Shown here: in pieces, positions 42,531 through 52,239 of the stretch | Numbering within the stretch: position 1 is the first letter of the stretch | How the letters are laid out: each line of letters opens with the position of its first letter | Source: an uncultured Dorea sp. | Lineage (GTDB): Bacteria > Bacillota_A > Clostridia > Lachnospirales > Lachnospiraceae | Direction: 5' to 3' | DNA: 64,000 nucleotides | Assembly: GCA_910578865.1 (NCBI GenBank) | Contig: CAJTRM010000005.1 | Span: forward strand, 62,001-126,000 | Made by a program: the position numbers and the translations under genes | Notes under the pieces: model-generated | Told to the model about the DNA's origin: nothing | Databases searched by the model: none | What the model saw: only the letters and a program-made list of their open reading frames with translations

Positions 42531-43196
42531 AATCGGCTGATGCGCCACCTTCGTCACTTTTTTTGTTGCTATTCCATAAACAAGAGGATATATAACACAG
42601 GCCATAGCAAATGCGGCAATCACGTCGATAATGGAATGCTGCTTTAAGAAGACCGTGGACATAATGATCAGAAGGGCAAATGTGTAGACCCCAATCTGGA
42701 TCCCTCTATATTTTGCAAGCTTTTTACTTCGGCCGATGGCGATCATCGCTCCGAGAGAATTAAATACATGTATGCTCGGCAGTACGTTAGTAGGGGTATC
42801 TGTCCGGTACAGATGCTTTACCAGGTCGACAAACACATTGTCTCTTGCAAATGTTTCCGGCCGCAGATTCAGGCCATTTGGAAATACGGAACAGATGATC
42901 AGAAATAATGTCATGCCGGTGAACAAAAATGCTGTCAGTTTATAAAATCCCTTTTTGTCTGTAAAAAAGAAATATGCGATGACAATTGCCATAAAGAAAA
43001 ACCATAGCAAATAAGGGACAATAAAATATTCTACAAAAGGAATATAATCATCAAGCCTGGAATGTATTACATAATAATGGTCAGTTACATGCTTCTCCAG
43101 GTAAATAAACCAGGGCATGTAGATAAATACATATAAAAGCACCCACGCATGGCTGTATTTTTTTATAAGATATTTGGCTTTGTCACTGGCTTTCAT
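42528..43196 (-). CDS. PAP2-family membrane phosphatase
   Basis: A 222-residue protein with about six membrane segments. The phosphatase motifs are LPSIHVFNSLG (serine and histidine, motif 2) and STVFLKQHSIIDV (histidine and aspartate, motif 3). Changes from the canonical PSGH and SR-x5-H put it in the inositol-phosphotransferase/Aur1-like branch. It probably acts on lipid phosphates at the outer face of the membrane. It has its own promoter but is next to a GDPD and lipid kinase cluster. Confidence 0.83.
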   Translation of the reverse strand: MKASDKAKYLIKKYSHAWVLLYVFIYMPWFIYLEKHVTDHYYVIHSRLDDYIPFVEYFIVPYLLWFFFMAIVIAYFFFTDKKGFYKLTAFLFTGMTLFLIICSVFPNGLNLRPETFARDNVFVDLVKHLYRTDTPTNVLPSIHVFNSLGAMIAIGRSKKLAKYRGIQIGVYTFALLIIMSTVFLKQHSIIDVIAAFAMACVIYPLVYGIATKKVTKVAHQPI

Positions 43197-43245
43197 TCTT
43201 AGGATACGCCCCTTTTACTCCCTTAAAATTTACAGTTCTGAACGG

Positions 43246-43274
43246 ATTATAACATGAAAAAAATGAATCAACAA
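43246..43274 (-). promoter_or_regulatory. Sigma-A promoter of the PAP2 gene
   Basis: On the minus strand: TTGTTG, 17 bases, TATAAT, about 45 bases before the ATG. Confidence 0.7.
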
Positions 43275-43290
43275 GGTGCTTCACCTATTC

Positions 43291-44106
43291 TTAATAATTT
43301 TCACAGTCTTTTTCGAAAATCTGCATATCATAGTGTAAAATCCCTTCTTTCAGCGCGGCTCTTGTTCTGAGCGTCCATACTGCCAGCGGTACATGGAAGA
43401 GCCGTCTCAAAAGCCCGACCTCCGGCTGAGGGAGATCTGCAAGCTTATAGGAAATGAAATCAGGACGTCCGAGGATGTTGCAGAGCAGGTGCTCTGTAAA
43501 GAATTTCAAGATCCACGGTTCTTTGGAGCTTGTTCTTGTAAGACGTGAGGAAAGCTGTCCCCTCAGCACCTCCGGGGCATGCAGCCGGAACCAGCAGATC
43601 CCCAGCGTATTGAAGGATTGTATGAGATAATCCCCGCGGTAGTCTTTCAGAAGTTCATAAGTTTTTCCGCAGACTTTCAGAGAGTGAGAAGGGATCTTCA
43701 GTTCTATGAGAAGAGGAACCTTCCCATCCACCAGAGACAGAACCTCACTGAAAAGAGGGATCCGCTCGGATGTTCCGAGAGGCCGGCAGCGTTTTAATTG
43801 TTCCAGGGTCATGCCCTCCACTGAACCCGGACAGCCGCACACACGGTTCAGCGTGTCGTCGTGAAAAACAACCAGGTTTCCGTCCCGGGTAAGGTGGACA
43901 TCCAGTTCTATTCCATAATCATTTTTGACAGCGGCCTGGAAGGCCTTCATAGAATTCTCAGGAATTCCTTTTTCAATGCAGTGATAGCCCCTGTGGGCAA
44001 ACAGGGTATGCTTATATCTGTTCATGCGCCTTTTCCCGGATCGTCTGGGCAGAAGCAGGAACAGATAAAGAGTAATGAATAATAAACATGTAACAGCAAT
44101 CCACAT
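43291..44106 (-). CDS. Membrane-anchored glycerophosphodiester phosphodiesterase
   Basis: A 271-residue protein. An N-terminal membrane segment (about 1-20) precedes a GDPD barrel with AHRGYH and ENSMKAF, then the ELDVHLTRDG and VVFHDDTL motifs that hold the catalytic histidine and metal ligands. It cleaves glycerophosphodiesters to glycerol-3-phosphate and an alcohol. The ATG at 44106 follows GAGGTG by six bases. The frame could also open at GTG 44115. It directly follows the lipid kinase gene, 11 bases on. Confidence 0.88.
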   Translation of the reverse strand: MWIAVTCLLFITLYLFLLLPRRSGKRRMNRYKHTLFAHRGYHCIEKGIPENSMKAFQAAVKNDYGIELDVHLTRDGNLVVFHDDTLNRVCGCPGSVEGMTLEQLKRCRPLGTSERIPLFSEVLSLVDGKVPLLIELKIPSHSLKVCGKTYELLKDYRGDYLIQSFNTLGICWFRLHAPEVLRGQLSSRLTRTSSKEPWILKFFTEHLLCNILGRPDFISYKLADLPQPEVGLLRRLFHVPLAVWTLRTRAALKEGILHYDMQIFEKDCENY

Positions 44107-44117
44107 AACCGGCACCT

Positions 44118-45035
44118 CTAACTGAGAATCAGACGTAAGTGTTCTTTTTCCAGAGAAAGGTTCACGTACCGCTGAAGGAAGATGGGCTCACCGTCCGTAT
44201 GTACCGGGAGGGGGTGCTCACTTCGGAATTCTGCTTCCTTGCATCGGTAAGTATAAACGCCTTTAAAGCGGGTGTGCCATCCCTTAAATGCAGTAGGAAG
44301 AAGAAGGAGGATCTTAAGCTTTGAGAGGCCGGCCACCACAATGACATCCAGCATATCATCGGACGGATCTGCATTCGGGCAGAACCTGAACCCTCCGCCC
44401 TCCACTTTCTGGTTCATAGCAGCTGCAAAATAGACCTTGTCAAAAATAATATGTCTGTCATGATCAAGGATCAGAGTCATCTGCCTGGGGGTTAAAGCAA
44501 GTATCCGGCGGATAGCAATGCCGGCGTAAGACAGCTTCCCGAGATGAATCCGGTTCAGGATTTTTTTCAGGTTTGATATCAGGATCTGATGGCAGACGCC
44601 CGCATCAAAACCAAATCCACTGCTGACGGCAAATCTTCGTTTTTTATTCTGGTAGTTTAAAACACCTATATTAACATATGCAAAGCGCGTCGGAAAAAGT
44701 ATATGTTCCAATGCATTTACCGGATCTGTGGATAATCCCATGCCGCGCGCAAAATCATTGCTTGAACCAATGGGTATGTAACCGAGTGTGGTTCTGGAAA
44801 GGTCGGAAATTCCGTTGATCACTTCATTGATCGTACCGTCCCCTCCCAGGGCTATGATCATACGATGCTCATTTTCCTCTGTAAGTTTTTCTGTAATCCT
44901 GGTTGCATGTTTCTGGTATTTGGTAAAGAAAACCTGATAGCTGATGCCCCGTTCTTTCAGGATCAGTTCCAGGGTTTTCCATGTTTTGAGTCCAAGCCCT
45001 GTGCGGGCATTGGGATTTACAATAAAAGTATACAT
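44118..45035 (-). CDS. Diacylglycerol/lipid kinase family protein
   Basis: A 305-residue lipid kinase of the DagK/YegS type. The key motif is IALGGDGTINEVINGI, with IPIGSSNDFARGMG next. The C-terminal half is the beta-sandwich of this family. Such enzymes phosphorylate diacylglycerol or related lipids at the membrane. The start is ATG at 45035, overlapping the stop of the TetR gene (TAATG), which indicates translational coupling. Confidence 0.9.
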   Translation of the reverse strand: MYTFIVNPNARTGLGLKTWKTLELILKERGISYQVFFTKYQKHATRITEKLTEENEHRMIIALGGDGTINEVINGISDLSRTTLGYIPIGSSNDFARGMGLSTDPVNALEHILFPTRFAYVNIGVLNYQNKKRRFAVSSGFGFDAGVCHQILISNLKKILNRIHLGKLSYAGIAIRRILALTPRQMTLILDHDRHIIFDKVYFAAAMNQKVEGGGFRFCPNADPSDDMLDVIVVAGLSKLKILLLLPTAFKGWHTRFKGVYTYRCKEAEFRSEHPLPVHTDGEPIFLQRYVNLSLEKEHLRLILS

Positions 45036-45643
45036 TAGAATGCTCCGTTCAGATAGGTTTCAATGCTGCGTTTCATATTACCTTCAAAGTCGGCGTCTCC
45101 ATTTTTCAGACACCATTCAAATACATTTCCGATCACAAGCATCCGGATATCTGTCGTAACCTCTTCCAGTGAATATTTCATAGTGAAGATACCGGCCTCA
45201 AGGCATTTTTGCAGATAATTGTGTACCGTGATGATAGGATAAGGCCGTTCAGTACGGATCAGCGGATTCAGGGACTGATTTTTAGGTGTATAATAGTTCG
45301 CCATAAATTCTACGCCTAATTCCTGGCAGTAATGTACGTAATTAAGATATACATAGATGATGGTTTCCTTAGCCTCCTTTTTGCCGGACGGAAGATCCAG
45401 AAGATCCGGGTTGATACTGGGCTGCTCTTCGATATAGTAGGAGAGCAGGTCATCCTTTGTTTTAAAATGGTGGTAAAAGCTGCCGTTGGAAACTTTGGCC
45501 TCCTCGCATATATTTTTAATAGATAGTTCCTCGTATCCCTGCTTTTTCAGGATACGCTTTGCGGCGTCAAATATGCGGGCTTTCGTTTCCATGGATTTCA
45601 GCTGCTGCTTTGACAGTTCTTTTGTCTCATTTTCCTGCTGCAT
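45035..45643 (-). CDS. TetR/AcrR-family transcriptional regulator
   Basis: A 202-residue repressor. The N-terminal helix-turn-helix reads ELSIKNICEEAKVSNGSFYHHFKTKDDLL (about residues 37-65), a canonical TetR form. The ligand domain starts near residue 75. The longer frame from 45700 is unlikely, because AAGGGG is placed for the ATG at 45643. It heads an operon with the lipid kinase and GDPD genes. Its ligand is probably a lipid or a related cell-envelope molecule, and autoregulation is likely. Confidence 0.88.
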   Translation of the reverse strand: MQQENETKELSKQQLKSMETKARIFDAAKRILKKQGYEELSIKNICEEAKVSNGSFYHHFKTKDDLLSYYIEEQPSINPDLLDLPSGKKEAKETIIYVYLNYVHYCQELGVEFMANYYTPKNQSLNPLIRTERPYPIITVHNYLQKCLEAGIFTMKYSLEEVTTDIRMLVIGNVFEWCLKNGDADFEGNMKRSIETYLNGAF

Positions 45644-45690
45644 AGTTATTTGCATCCCCTTTAAAAGATAGTAGTACATATTTATGAAAC

Positions 45691-45719
45691 AGTATATCAT
45701 ATGAGACAGGATTTTACAA
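45691..45719 (-). promoter_or_regulatory. Sigma-A promoter of the TetR operon
   Basis: On the minus strand: TTGTAA, 17 bases, TATACT. The -10 lies about 48 bases before the TetR ATG. CATATG overlaps the spacer end. Confidence 0.7.
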
Positions 45720-45752
45720 CAAAACAGAGTGAACTCGGTATTGGCAATTCCG

Positions 45753-45781
45753 TTGCTTATGCCGCAGATTTCAGTTATAAT
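45753..45781 (+). promoter_or_regulatory. Sigma-A promoter of tex
   Basis: TTGCTT, 17 bases, TATAAT, about 58 bases before the ATG at 45840. Confidence 0.75.
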
Positions 45782-45839
45782 ATAATCTGACGTCAGTGGA
45801 CAGTAGATGTCCGTTGAAAGCAGAAGAAAGGATAGAAGA

Positions 45840-47996
45840 ATGGATATTAATCAGAGGATCACCGAGGAACTGGGTGTAAAAAAATGGCAGGTGGAGGCCG
45901 CCGTCAAGCTTATTGATGAAGGAAATACAATTCCCTTTATCGCAAGATACCGTAAGGAAGCAACGGGGACGCTGGATGATGAACAGCTTCGGAAACTTCA
46001 TGAGAGGCTTACATATCTGAGAAACCTGGAAGAGAAGAAAGAGCAGGTCCTTTCAAGTATAGAAGAGCAGGGCAAGTTGACGGAGGAGCTTAAAAGTCAG
46101 ATTCTGGCTGCGGAAACTCTGGTAGTTGTGGAAGATCTTTACCGCCCGTACAGGCCGAAAAGGAGGACCAGAGCGACCATTGCCAAAGAAAAGGGCCTGG
46201 AGCCGCTGGCGGCTATCATTACGCTCCAGAAGATAAAGAGTCCACTGGAGGAGGCCGCAGAATCCTATATTAATGAAGAAAAGGAAGTACATACGGTACA
46301 GGAAGCGATTGCAGGAGCCAGAGATATTATTGCAGAGGGTATCTCTGATGAAGCAGATTATCGTATGTGGATCCGTAAGATCACGATCCAGAAAGGCCGT
46401 GTGGTCTCGGCAGCAAAGGATGAGAAGGCGGAATCTGTTTACGAGATGTACTATGATTTTGAAGAGCCGGTCAACAAGCTTGCAGGACACCGTATCCTGG
46501 CGCTTAATCGCGGGGAAAAGGAAAAGTTCCTGACAGTAAAGGTTGAGGCGCCGCAGGAGGATATTATCCGATATCTTGAAAAACAGACAATACACGGGGA
46601 CAACCCGTATACAGCACCGGTATTGAAGGAAGCGGTGGAGGACAGTTATAAAAGGCTGATTGCCCCTGCAATCGAGAGGGAGATCCGAAATGAGCTGACA
46701 GAGCGGGCCGAGGACGGTGCGATTGAAGTTTTCGGAAAGAATCTGGAGCAGCTTCTGATGCAGCCGCCTATTGCGGGACGAACTGTGCTTGGATGGGATC
46801 CGGCCTTCCGTACAGGCTGCAAGCTGGCTGTGGTGGATCCGACAGGCAAGGTGATCGGGACGACAGTAATCTATCCCACGGCGCCCACTACAGAGAAAAA
46901 GATCCAGGCATCCAGGGAGCTCTTGAAAAAGATTATTCCAAAGTATCACGTATCATTGATCTCGGTCGGAAACGGAACAGCATCCCGGGAATCCGAAATG
47001 TTTATTGTGGATCTGCTGAAGGAGATTCCGGAAAAGGTTCAGTATGTGATCGTTAATGAGGCAGGGGCCTCTGTGTATTCCGCAAGCAAACTGGCCTCAG
47101 AAGAATTCCCTAATTTTGATGTGGGTCAGAGGAGTGCGGCGTCTATTGCGAGGAGACTTCAGGATCCTCTTGCAGAATTGGTAAAGATAGATCCCAAGTC
47201 TATCGGCGTCGGGCAGTATCAGCATGATATGAATCAGAAGAAGTTGAGCGACGCCCTTTCCGGAGTCGTGGAGGATTGCGTGAACAAAGTGGGTGTGGAT
47301 CTGAATACGGCCTCTGCGCCGCTGCTTTCTTATATTTCCGGCATCTCTTCTGCGATTGCCAAAAATATAGTGGCGCACAGAGAAGAAAACGGGCGGTTTA
47401 TAAACCGCAGACAGCTGCTGAAGGTTGCCAAGCTTGGGCCAAAAGCGTACGAGCAGTGTGCGGGATTTATGAGGATCCAGGAGGGCGATAACCCGCTGGA
47501 TGCCACAAGTGTGCATCCGGAATCATACGAGGCGGCAGAAAAATTGCTGAAGAAGCAGGGATTTTCTGTGGAAGATATTCAGGGAGGCAAGCTGACCGGT
47601 CTGTCCCTTACGATCAGAGACTACGGAAAACTTGCAAAAGAGTTGGGGATCGGTGAGATTACTCTCAGGGACATCGTGAAAGAACTGGAAAAGCCGGGGA
47701 GAGACCCGAGGGACGAGATGCCGAGACCAATCTTAAGGACTGATGTCCTTGAAATGAAGGATTTGACAGAGGGGATGATCTTGAAAGGTACGGTCAGGAA
47801 TGTGATAGATTTTGGGGTATTTGTAGATATCGGAGTGCATCAGGACGGCCTGGTACATATTTCAGAGATTACAGATAAAAAATTTATCAAGCATCCTCTG
47901 GAGGTAGTAAGCGTCGGGGATATTGTGGACGTAAAGGTTATGAGCGTCGATCTGAAGAAAAAGCGGATACAGCTTACTATGAAAGGTATCTCATGA
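45840..47996 (+). CDS. tex: Tex transcription accessory protein (S1 RNA-binding)
   Basis: A 718-residue protein. The Tex N-terminal helices begin MDINQRITEEL. A YqgF/RNase H-like domain contains LGWDPAFRTGCKLAVVD. A helix-hairpin-helix pair follows (ASAPLLSYISGISS), and the S1 RNA-binding domain runs from about 635 to 718. Tex associates with transcription and RNA processing. GAAAGGATAG precedes the ATG at 45840; the frame from 45807 is not needed. Length matches the family. Confidence 0.93.
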   Translation: MDINQRITEELGVKKWQVEAAVKLIDEGNTIPFIARYRKEATGTLDDEQLRKLHERLTYLRNLEEKKEQVLSSIEEQGKLTEELKSQILAAETLVVVEDLYRPYRPKRRTRATIAKEKGLEPLAAIITLQKIKSPLEEAAESYINEEKEVHTVQEAIAGARDIIAEGISDEADYRMWIRKITIQKGRVVSAAKDEKAESVYEMYYDFEEPVNKLAGHRILALNRGEKEKFLTVKVEAPQEDIIRYLEKQTIHGDNPYTAPVLKEAVEDSYKRLIAPAIEREIRNELTERAEDGAIEVFGKNLEQLLMQPPIAGRTVLGWDPAFRTGCKLAVVDPTGKVIGTTVIYPTAPTTEKKIQASRELLKKIIPKYHVSLISVGNGTASRESEMFIVDLLKEIPEKVQYVIVNEAGASVYSASKLASEEFPNFDVGQRSAASIARRLQDPLAELVKIDPKSIGVGQYQHDMNQKKLSDALSGVVEDCVNKVGVDLNTASAPLLSYISGISSAIAKNIVAHREENGRFINRRQLLKVAKLGPKAYEQCAGFMRIQEGDNPLDATSVHPESYEAAEKLLKKQGFSVEDIQGGKLTGLSLTIRDYGKLAKELGIGEITLRDIVKELEKPGRDPRDEMPRPILRTDVLEMKDLTEGMILKGTVRNVIDFGVFVDIGVHQDGLVHISEITDKKFIKHPLEVVSVGDIVDVKVMSVDLKKKRIQLTMKGIS

Positions 47997-48060
47997 AAAG
48001 AAGGGGAGTTGCTGTCCGCAGATAAAAAATGTCAGTAAGTGATTGGGAGAGACAGAAGGT

Positions 48061-48921
48061 ATGAGTAAGAATTGGAAAAAGTATGTAAGCACAGTGGCCG
48101 GGGTTTTGTCAGGAAATGCGATCCTGGCGTTTACGGTAGCTGCGTTTATCGTGCCCAACGGAATTATTATGGGGGGTGCAACCGGTATTGGGCTTGCGAT
48201 AAGCCATTATCTTCCGGTGAGCCTGTCCACTATTATATTTGCCTTAAATGCAGTATTATTTGTTCTGGGGGCACTGGTGCTGGGGAAAAAGTTTGCAGTT
48301 GCCACAATTGCAAGTACATTTATTTATCCGACGTTTCTGTCGGTTATGCAGAAAATCCCGGGGATCGACAGCCTGACAGATAACGTTTTGCTGTCTACCT
48401 TATATGCCGGGTTACTTGTAGGGCTTGGAATCGGCCTCATTGTAAGAGTCGGCTCGTCCACAGGAGGAACGGACATTGTTGCATTGGTCTTCAACAAATG
48501 GTTTCATCTGCCGGTGGCAGCTCTGCTATATGTTGTTGATTTTCTGATTCTCGGATCCCAGATATTTTTCTCGGATACGGAACAGATCATGTACGGCATC
48601 CTGGCGCTGATGATGTATACGGTTATTTTGAATAAGGTAATGCTGATGGGACAGTCTCAGATACAGCTTTTCATTATTTCAGACAGCTACGACGAGATCC
48701 GGCAGAGAATGCTGGAGGAGCTGGATGCAGGTGTGACCATGCTGCATATAGAGACCGGATACGGCAAGGAAAATAAAAAAGGTGTGCTGTGTGTAATCCC
48801 GAACCGTAAACTGTACTCCGTAAAGGAAATGATCCATGAGATTGACGAGAAAGCATTTATCACGATTACCCAGATCAATGAGGTGCGCGGACGCGGATTC
48901 AGTATGGACCGTGTAGCATAG
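48061..48921 (+). CDS. YitT family membrane protein
   Basis: A 286-residue protein with about five membrane segments followed by a soluble DUF2179 domain (about 200-286). The GIIMGGATGIGLAISHYLPVS region and the conserved GSSTGGTDIV are typical of the YitT family. Its substrate is not established. The ATG at 48061 follows GGGAGA by 10 bases; a TTG at 48043 opens the frame but has no ribosome site. It follows tex at 64 bases and precedes the DUF362 gene at 16 bases. Confidence 0.87.
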   Translation: MSKNWKKYVSTVAGVLSGNAILAFTVAAFIVPNGIIMGGATGIGLAISHYLPVSLSTIIFALNAVLFVLGALVLGKKFAVATIASTFIYPTFLSVMQKIPGIDSLTDNVLLSTLYAGLLVGLGIGLIVRVGSSTGGTDIVALVFNKWFHLPVAALLYVVDFLILGSQIFFSDTEQIMYGILALMMYTVILNKVMLMGQSQIQLFIISDSYDEIRQRMLEELDAGVTMLHIETGYGKENKKGVLCVIPNRKLYSVKEMIHEIDEKAFITITQINEVRGRGFSMDRVA

Positions 48922-48937
48922 AGAGAGGAGAGAAGAT

Positions 48938-50068
48938 ATGGAAAAAGCAAAAGTATTTTATACTGATTTTCGTGCGAAAATAGGAGAGGGACTTCCGACG
49001 AAGTTAAAACGCCTGATCAAAACGGCGGGCATTGGGGATATTGATATGGACGGGAAATTTGTTGCAGTCAAAATGCATTTTGGCGAGCTGGGCAATCTGA
49101 GTTTTCTTCGCCCGAACTATGCCCGTGCCGTAGTAGAAGTTGTGAAGGAACTTGGAGGAGTCCCGTTCCTTACCGATTGTAATACTTTATATCCGGGGAG
49201 TCGTAAAAATGCCATCGAGCATCTGTACTGTGCCTGGGAGAACGGATTTACACCTCTTACGGTAGGATGTCCGGTTATTATCGGAGATGGACTGAAAGGA
49301 ACGGATGATATTGAGGTGCCGGTAGAGGGCGGAGAATACATAAAATCAGCGAAGATTGGCCGGGCAGTCATGGATGCAGATGTATTTATCAGCCTGAGTC
49401 ATTTTAAGGGACATGAGACCACCGGGTTCGGCGGCACGATCAAGAATATCGGTATGGGCTGCGGTTCCCGGGCAGGCAAAAAGGATCAGCATTCCAATGG
49501 GCAGCCGAGTATAGATGCAGAAGTATGCAGGGGATGCCGTGCATGTCTCCGGGAATGTGCCAATGATGGCCTGAGCTTTGATGAAGAGACGAGGAAAATG
49601 TCTGTAAACACGGTAAATTGCGTAGGCTGCGGACGTTGTATCGGGGCATGTAATTTTGATGCGATTGCCTTTAATGATTCTGCGGCAACAAAGGATCTGA
49701 ACTGCCGGATGGCTGAATATACGAAGGCGGTTGTACAGGGGCGTCCGAATTTCCACATTTCATTGATCGTAGATGTTTCCCCTAATTGTGACTGTCATGC
49801 AGAAAATGATGCGCCGATCCTGCCGAATATCGGAATGTTTGCATCGTTTGATCCGCTTGCTCTGGATCAGGCGTGTGCAGATGCCTGTTTGAAGGCAACG
49901 CCGCTTCCGAACAGCCAGCTGGCAGAGGCGATGTCCAGAGAAGATTTCTGTGACCATCACGATCATTTTGAAAACACGACTCCGAATTCCGAGTATAAGA
50001 CATGTCTGGAACATGCCGAAAAGATTGGACTGGGGACTAAAGAGTATGAAATCGTGGTTGTAAAATAA
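48938..50068 (+). CDS. DUF362 protein with two [4Fe-4S] clusters
   Basis: A 376-residue protein. The N-terminal DUF362 region (1-180) includes KMHFGELGN and a FKGHETTGFGGTIKN motif. Two ferredoxin-type clusters follow, CRGCRACLREC and CVGCGRCIGAC. The C-terminal part contains another CDCH and HDHFENTTPN. Such proteins are widespread in anaerobes and probably act in electron transfer or in handling a metal or cofactor. AGAGAGGAGAG precedes the ATG. A strong terminator ends the transcript. Confidence 0.87.
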   Translation: MEKAKVFYTDFRAKIGEGLPTKLKRLIKTAGIGDIDMDGKFVAVKMHFGELGNLSFLRPNYARAVVEVVKELGGVPFLTDCNTLYPGSRKNAIEHLYCAWENGFTPLTVGCPVIIGDGLKGTDDIEVPVEGGEYIKSAKIGRAVMDADVFISLSHFKGHETTGFGGTIKNIGMGCGSRAGKKDQHSNGQPSIDAEVCRGCRACLRECANDGLSFDEETRKMSVNTVNCVGCGRCIGACNFDAIAFNDSAATKDLNCRMAEYTKAVVQGRPNFHISLIVDVSPNCDCHAENDAPILPNIGMFASFDPLALDQACADACLKATPLPNSQLAEAMSREDFCDHHDHFENTTPNSEYKTCLEHAEKIGLGTKEYEIVVVK

Positions 50069-50106
50069 GAATTGTAACATAGACAATAAGTGCTTGCAGC
50101 ATATGA

Positions 50107-50138
50107 AATCCAGAGAGAAAATCTCTGGATTTTTTATT
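50107..50138 (+). terminator. Terminator after the DUF362 gene
   Basis: AATCCAGAGA-gaaaa-TCTCTGGATT followed by TTTTATT. Both the 10-base stem and the T tract are clear. Confidence 0.88.
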
Positions 50139-50182
50139 GTATAGGAAAGATCTTGTCCGCTTTGTTCACTGAGGGTATAGAA

Positions 50183-50228
50183 GATGTAAATAATTGTAAA
50201 AATATATCAAAATTATCAATTTTACATC
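50183..50228. promoter_or_regulatory. Inverted repeat upstream of the ABC transporter operon
   Basis: GATGTAAATAATTG and CAATTTTACATC are near-complementary arms around a 20-base AT-rich spacer. It is about 75 bases before the permease ATG and could be an operator. No clean sigma-A promoter is visible in 50139-50299. Confidence 0.45.
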
Positions 50229-50299
50229 CTTTTCATGTTGAGTTAAACTTGAAGTCGGTGAAAATACATTTAACAATGTAATAATTAGGAGAAAGTTGT

Positions 50300-51373
50300 A
50301 TGATAATAAATAAATCTAAAAACACCAAAAAAGACATGGATAGCGGTCAGTTTGAAAATTTGACGCGGCAGCAGCTGCGTGAACTGGAGGAAAAGGAAAA
50401 GACGCGGGGGCAAAAAATTTTAGACGGTATTATTATGATACTCCCGTTAGTCTGCGGAGGAGTGGCTGTGCTGGAATACTGGATGATCCCGAATGGCAGT
50501 CCCAATAAAAACCCATATACTTATGTGTGGTTTCTGGGGGTTCTGATCGCTGCATATGTTATCTATTTTATAGCTGCCCTTGCAAAAAAGGCGTACAGAG
50601 ATAAAACAGTCCTGGATCAGCTGCGCTACAGAGCGCCTTTGTTTTCTGCTTTATTCTTACTGCTTGCAGGTTATGATTATCTGACGCTTAAGACAGGGGT
50701 TTTGACACAGCCTTTTGTTCCCTGCATGAATTATATTATTAATATTGCCTGGATTGACCGTGCATATTTGCTGGAATGTACCTTACATACGCTGCGTCTT
50801 TTGTTTTTAGGGTATTTTATCGGGATAGCACTTGGGCTTCTGACCGGAATTACATGCGGATATTCGGAGAGGGTGCGTTACTGGATCAACCCGATTATTA
50901 AATTTTTGGGTCCTATTCCCACTTCTACGTGGATTCCCATTGTAATGGTGATTGCCACTTCTTTGTTTAAAGGTGCGGTATTTATTATTGCACTTGGGTC
51001 ATGGTTTGCAGTCACGGTTGCATCGATGACAGGCATCTCCAATGTGGACAAGGATTTTTTTGATGCGGCGAGAACCCTCGGAGCCAGTAACAGGCAGTTG
51101 GTATTCCGGGTGGCAATTCCACATGCAATGCCGTCAATTCTGCAGGGGTGCACACAGGCAATGAGTTCTGCATGCGTAGCAATTATGATTGCAGAGATGA
51201 TGGGGGTAAAGGCCGGACTGGGGTGGTACATGAACTGGGCAAAATCATGGGCCGCATATGATAAGATGTTTGCGGCATTATTTGTTATTTGCTTCATATT
51301 TACAATTGTAACAAAGGCGTTGGATCTGATCAAAAAACATGTACTTAGATGGCAGAATGGAGTTGTGAAATAA
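50300..51373 (+). CDS. ABC transporter permease (nitrate/sulfonate/taurine type)
   Basis: A 357-residue permease. The C-terminal 230 residues resemble SsuC/TauC, with the EAA loop FFDAARTLGASNRQLVFRVAIP. The N-terminal 110 residues carry a basic cytosolic start and two extra membrane segments, so it is longer than SsuC (about 260). GGAGAAAG precedes the ATG. The ATPase gene starts one base after its stop. Confidence 0.88.
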   Translation: MIINKSKNTKKDMDSGQFENLTRQQLRELEEKEKTRGQKILDGIIMILPLVCGGVAVLEYWMIPNGSPNKNPYTYVWFLGVLIAAYVIYFIAALAKKAYRDKTVLDQLRYRAPLFSALFLLLAGYDYLTLKTGVLTQPFVPCMNYIINIAWIDRAYLLECTLHTLRLLFLGYFIGIALGLLTGITCGYSERVRYWINPIIKFLGPIPTSTWIPIVMVIATSLFKGAVFIIALGSWFAVTVASMTGISNVDKDFFDAARTLGASNRQLVFRVAIPHAMPSILQGCTQAMSSACVAIMIAEMMGVKAGLGWYMNWAKSWAAYDKMFAALFVICFIFTIVTKALDLIKKHVLRWQNGVVK

Positions 51374-52144
51374 ATGGCTGAGAAAGATATTACATTAGAA
51401 TTAAAGAATGTGTCTAAGAGTTTCGCAAAGGTGGAAAATGATGAAGTTACACATGCTTTGAATTCCATTGACCTGACTTTGAGAGGCGGAGAATTTATCA
51501 GTCTGGTAGGTCCCTCCGGATGCGGCAAGTCAACGATCCTCCGTCTGGTTGCCGGATTGATCAATCCTACTACCGGAGAGATTACAGTAGACGGCAAAGA
51601 GATACGGGAGCCTTCGCCGGAACGTGGAATGATGTTTCAGAAATCGACATTGTTTCCGTGGCTGACGGTTGAAAAAAATATCGGCTTCAGCCTGAAAATG
51701 CAGGGGAAGTTAAAGGGAAATGAAGACAAAGTAGAGCGTATGCTCAAAGTGATAGGACTCGAATCTTTCCGCAATGATTATCCGGGACAGTTGTCCGGCG
51801 GTATGGCTCAAAGGGTTGCTTTGGTGCGTTCGCTCATCAACGAGCCGGACATTCTTCTGCTGGACGAGCCTCTTGGGGCGCTGGATGCATTTACACGTAT
51901 GAACATGCAGGATGAAATCCTTAAGATATGGCAGGAAAACGGCCAGCTTGCGATTATGGTGACGCATGATGTGGACGAGGCTATTTACATGGGAACGCGT
52001 GTCATAGTTATGGATGCAAATCCGGGACGTGTTGTAGCCGACATTAAAATTGACGAAGGATATCCGAGAGACCGGTCTTCAGAGACTTTTGTAGGATATC
52101 GTAATGAGATTCTTAACAGACTGCACTTTGGAGGCAGAAAGTAA
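51374..52144 (+). CDS. ABC transporter ATPase (SsuB/TauB type)
   Basis: A 256-residue ATPase with Walker A GPSGCGKST, signature LSGGMAQR, Walker B ILLLDEPLGALDA and H-loop VTHDVDEA. The 'RTF...FVGYRNEIL' end fits this subfamily. It is coupled to the permease gene, and the substrate-binding gene follows after 95 bases. Confidence 0.92.
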   Translation: MAEKDITLELKNVSKSFAKVENDEVTHALNSIDLTLRGGEFISLVGPSGCGKSTILRLVAGLINPTTGEITVDGKEIREPSPERGMMFQKSTLFPWLTVEKNIGFSLKMQGKLKGNEDKVERMLKVIGLESFRNDYPGQLSGGMAQRVALVRSLINEPDILLLDEPLGALDAFTRMNMQDEILKIWQENGQLAIMVTHDVDEAIYMGTRVIVMDANPGRVVADIKIDEGYPRDRSSETFVGYRNEILNRLHFGGRK

Positions 52145-52239
52145 AAGACATTCTGTTTTAGATCCGTAAATCAGAGAAAATGTCGCGTTTCTTATGATTT
52201 TTTGGATAAATATTTTTTGGAAAAGGAGAAAAGGATTAT

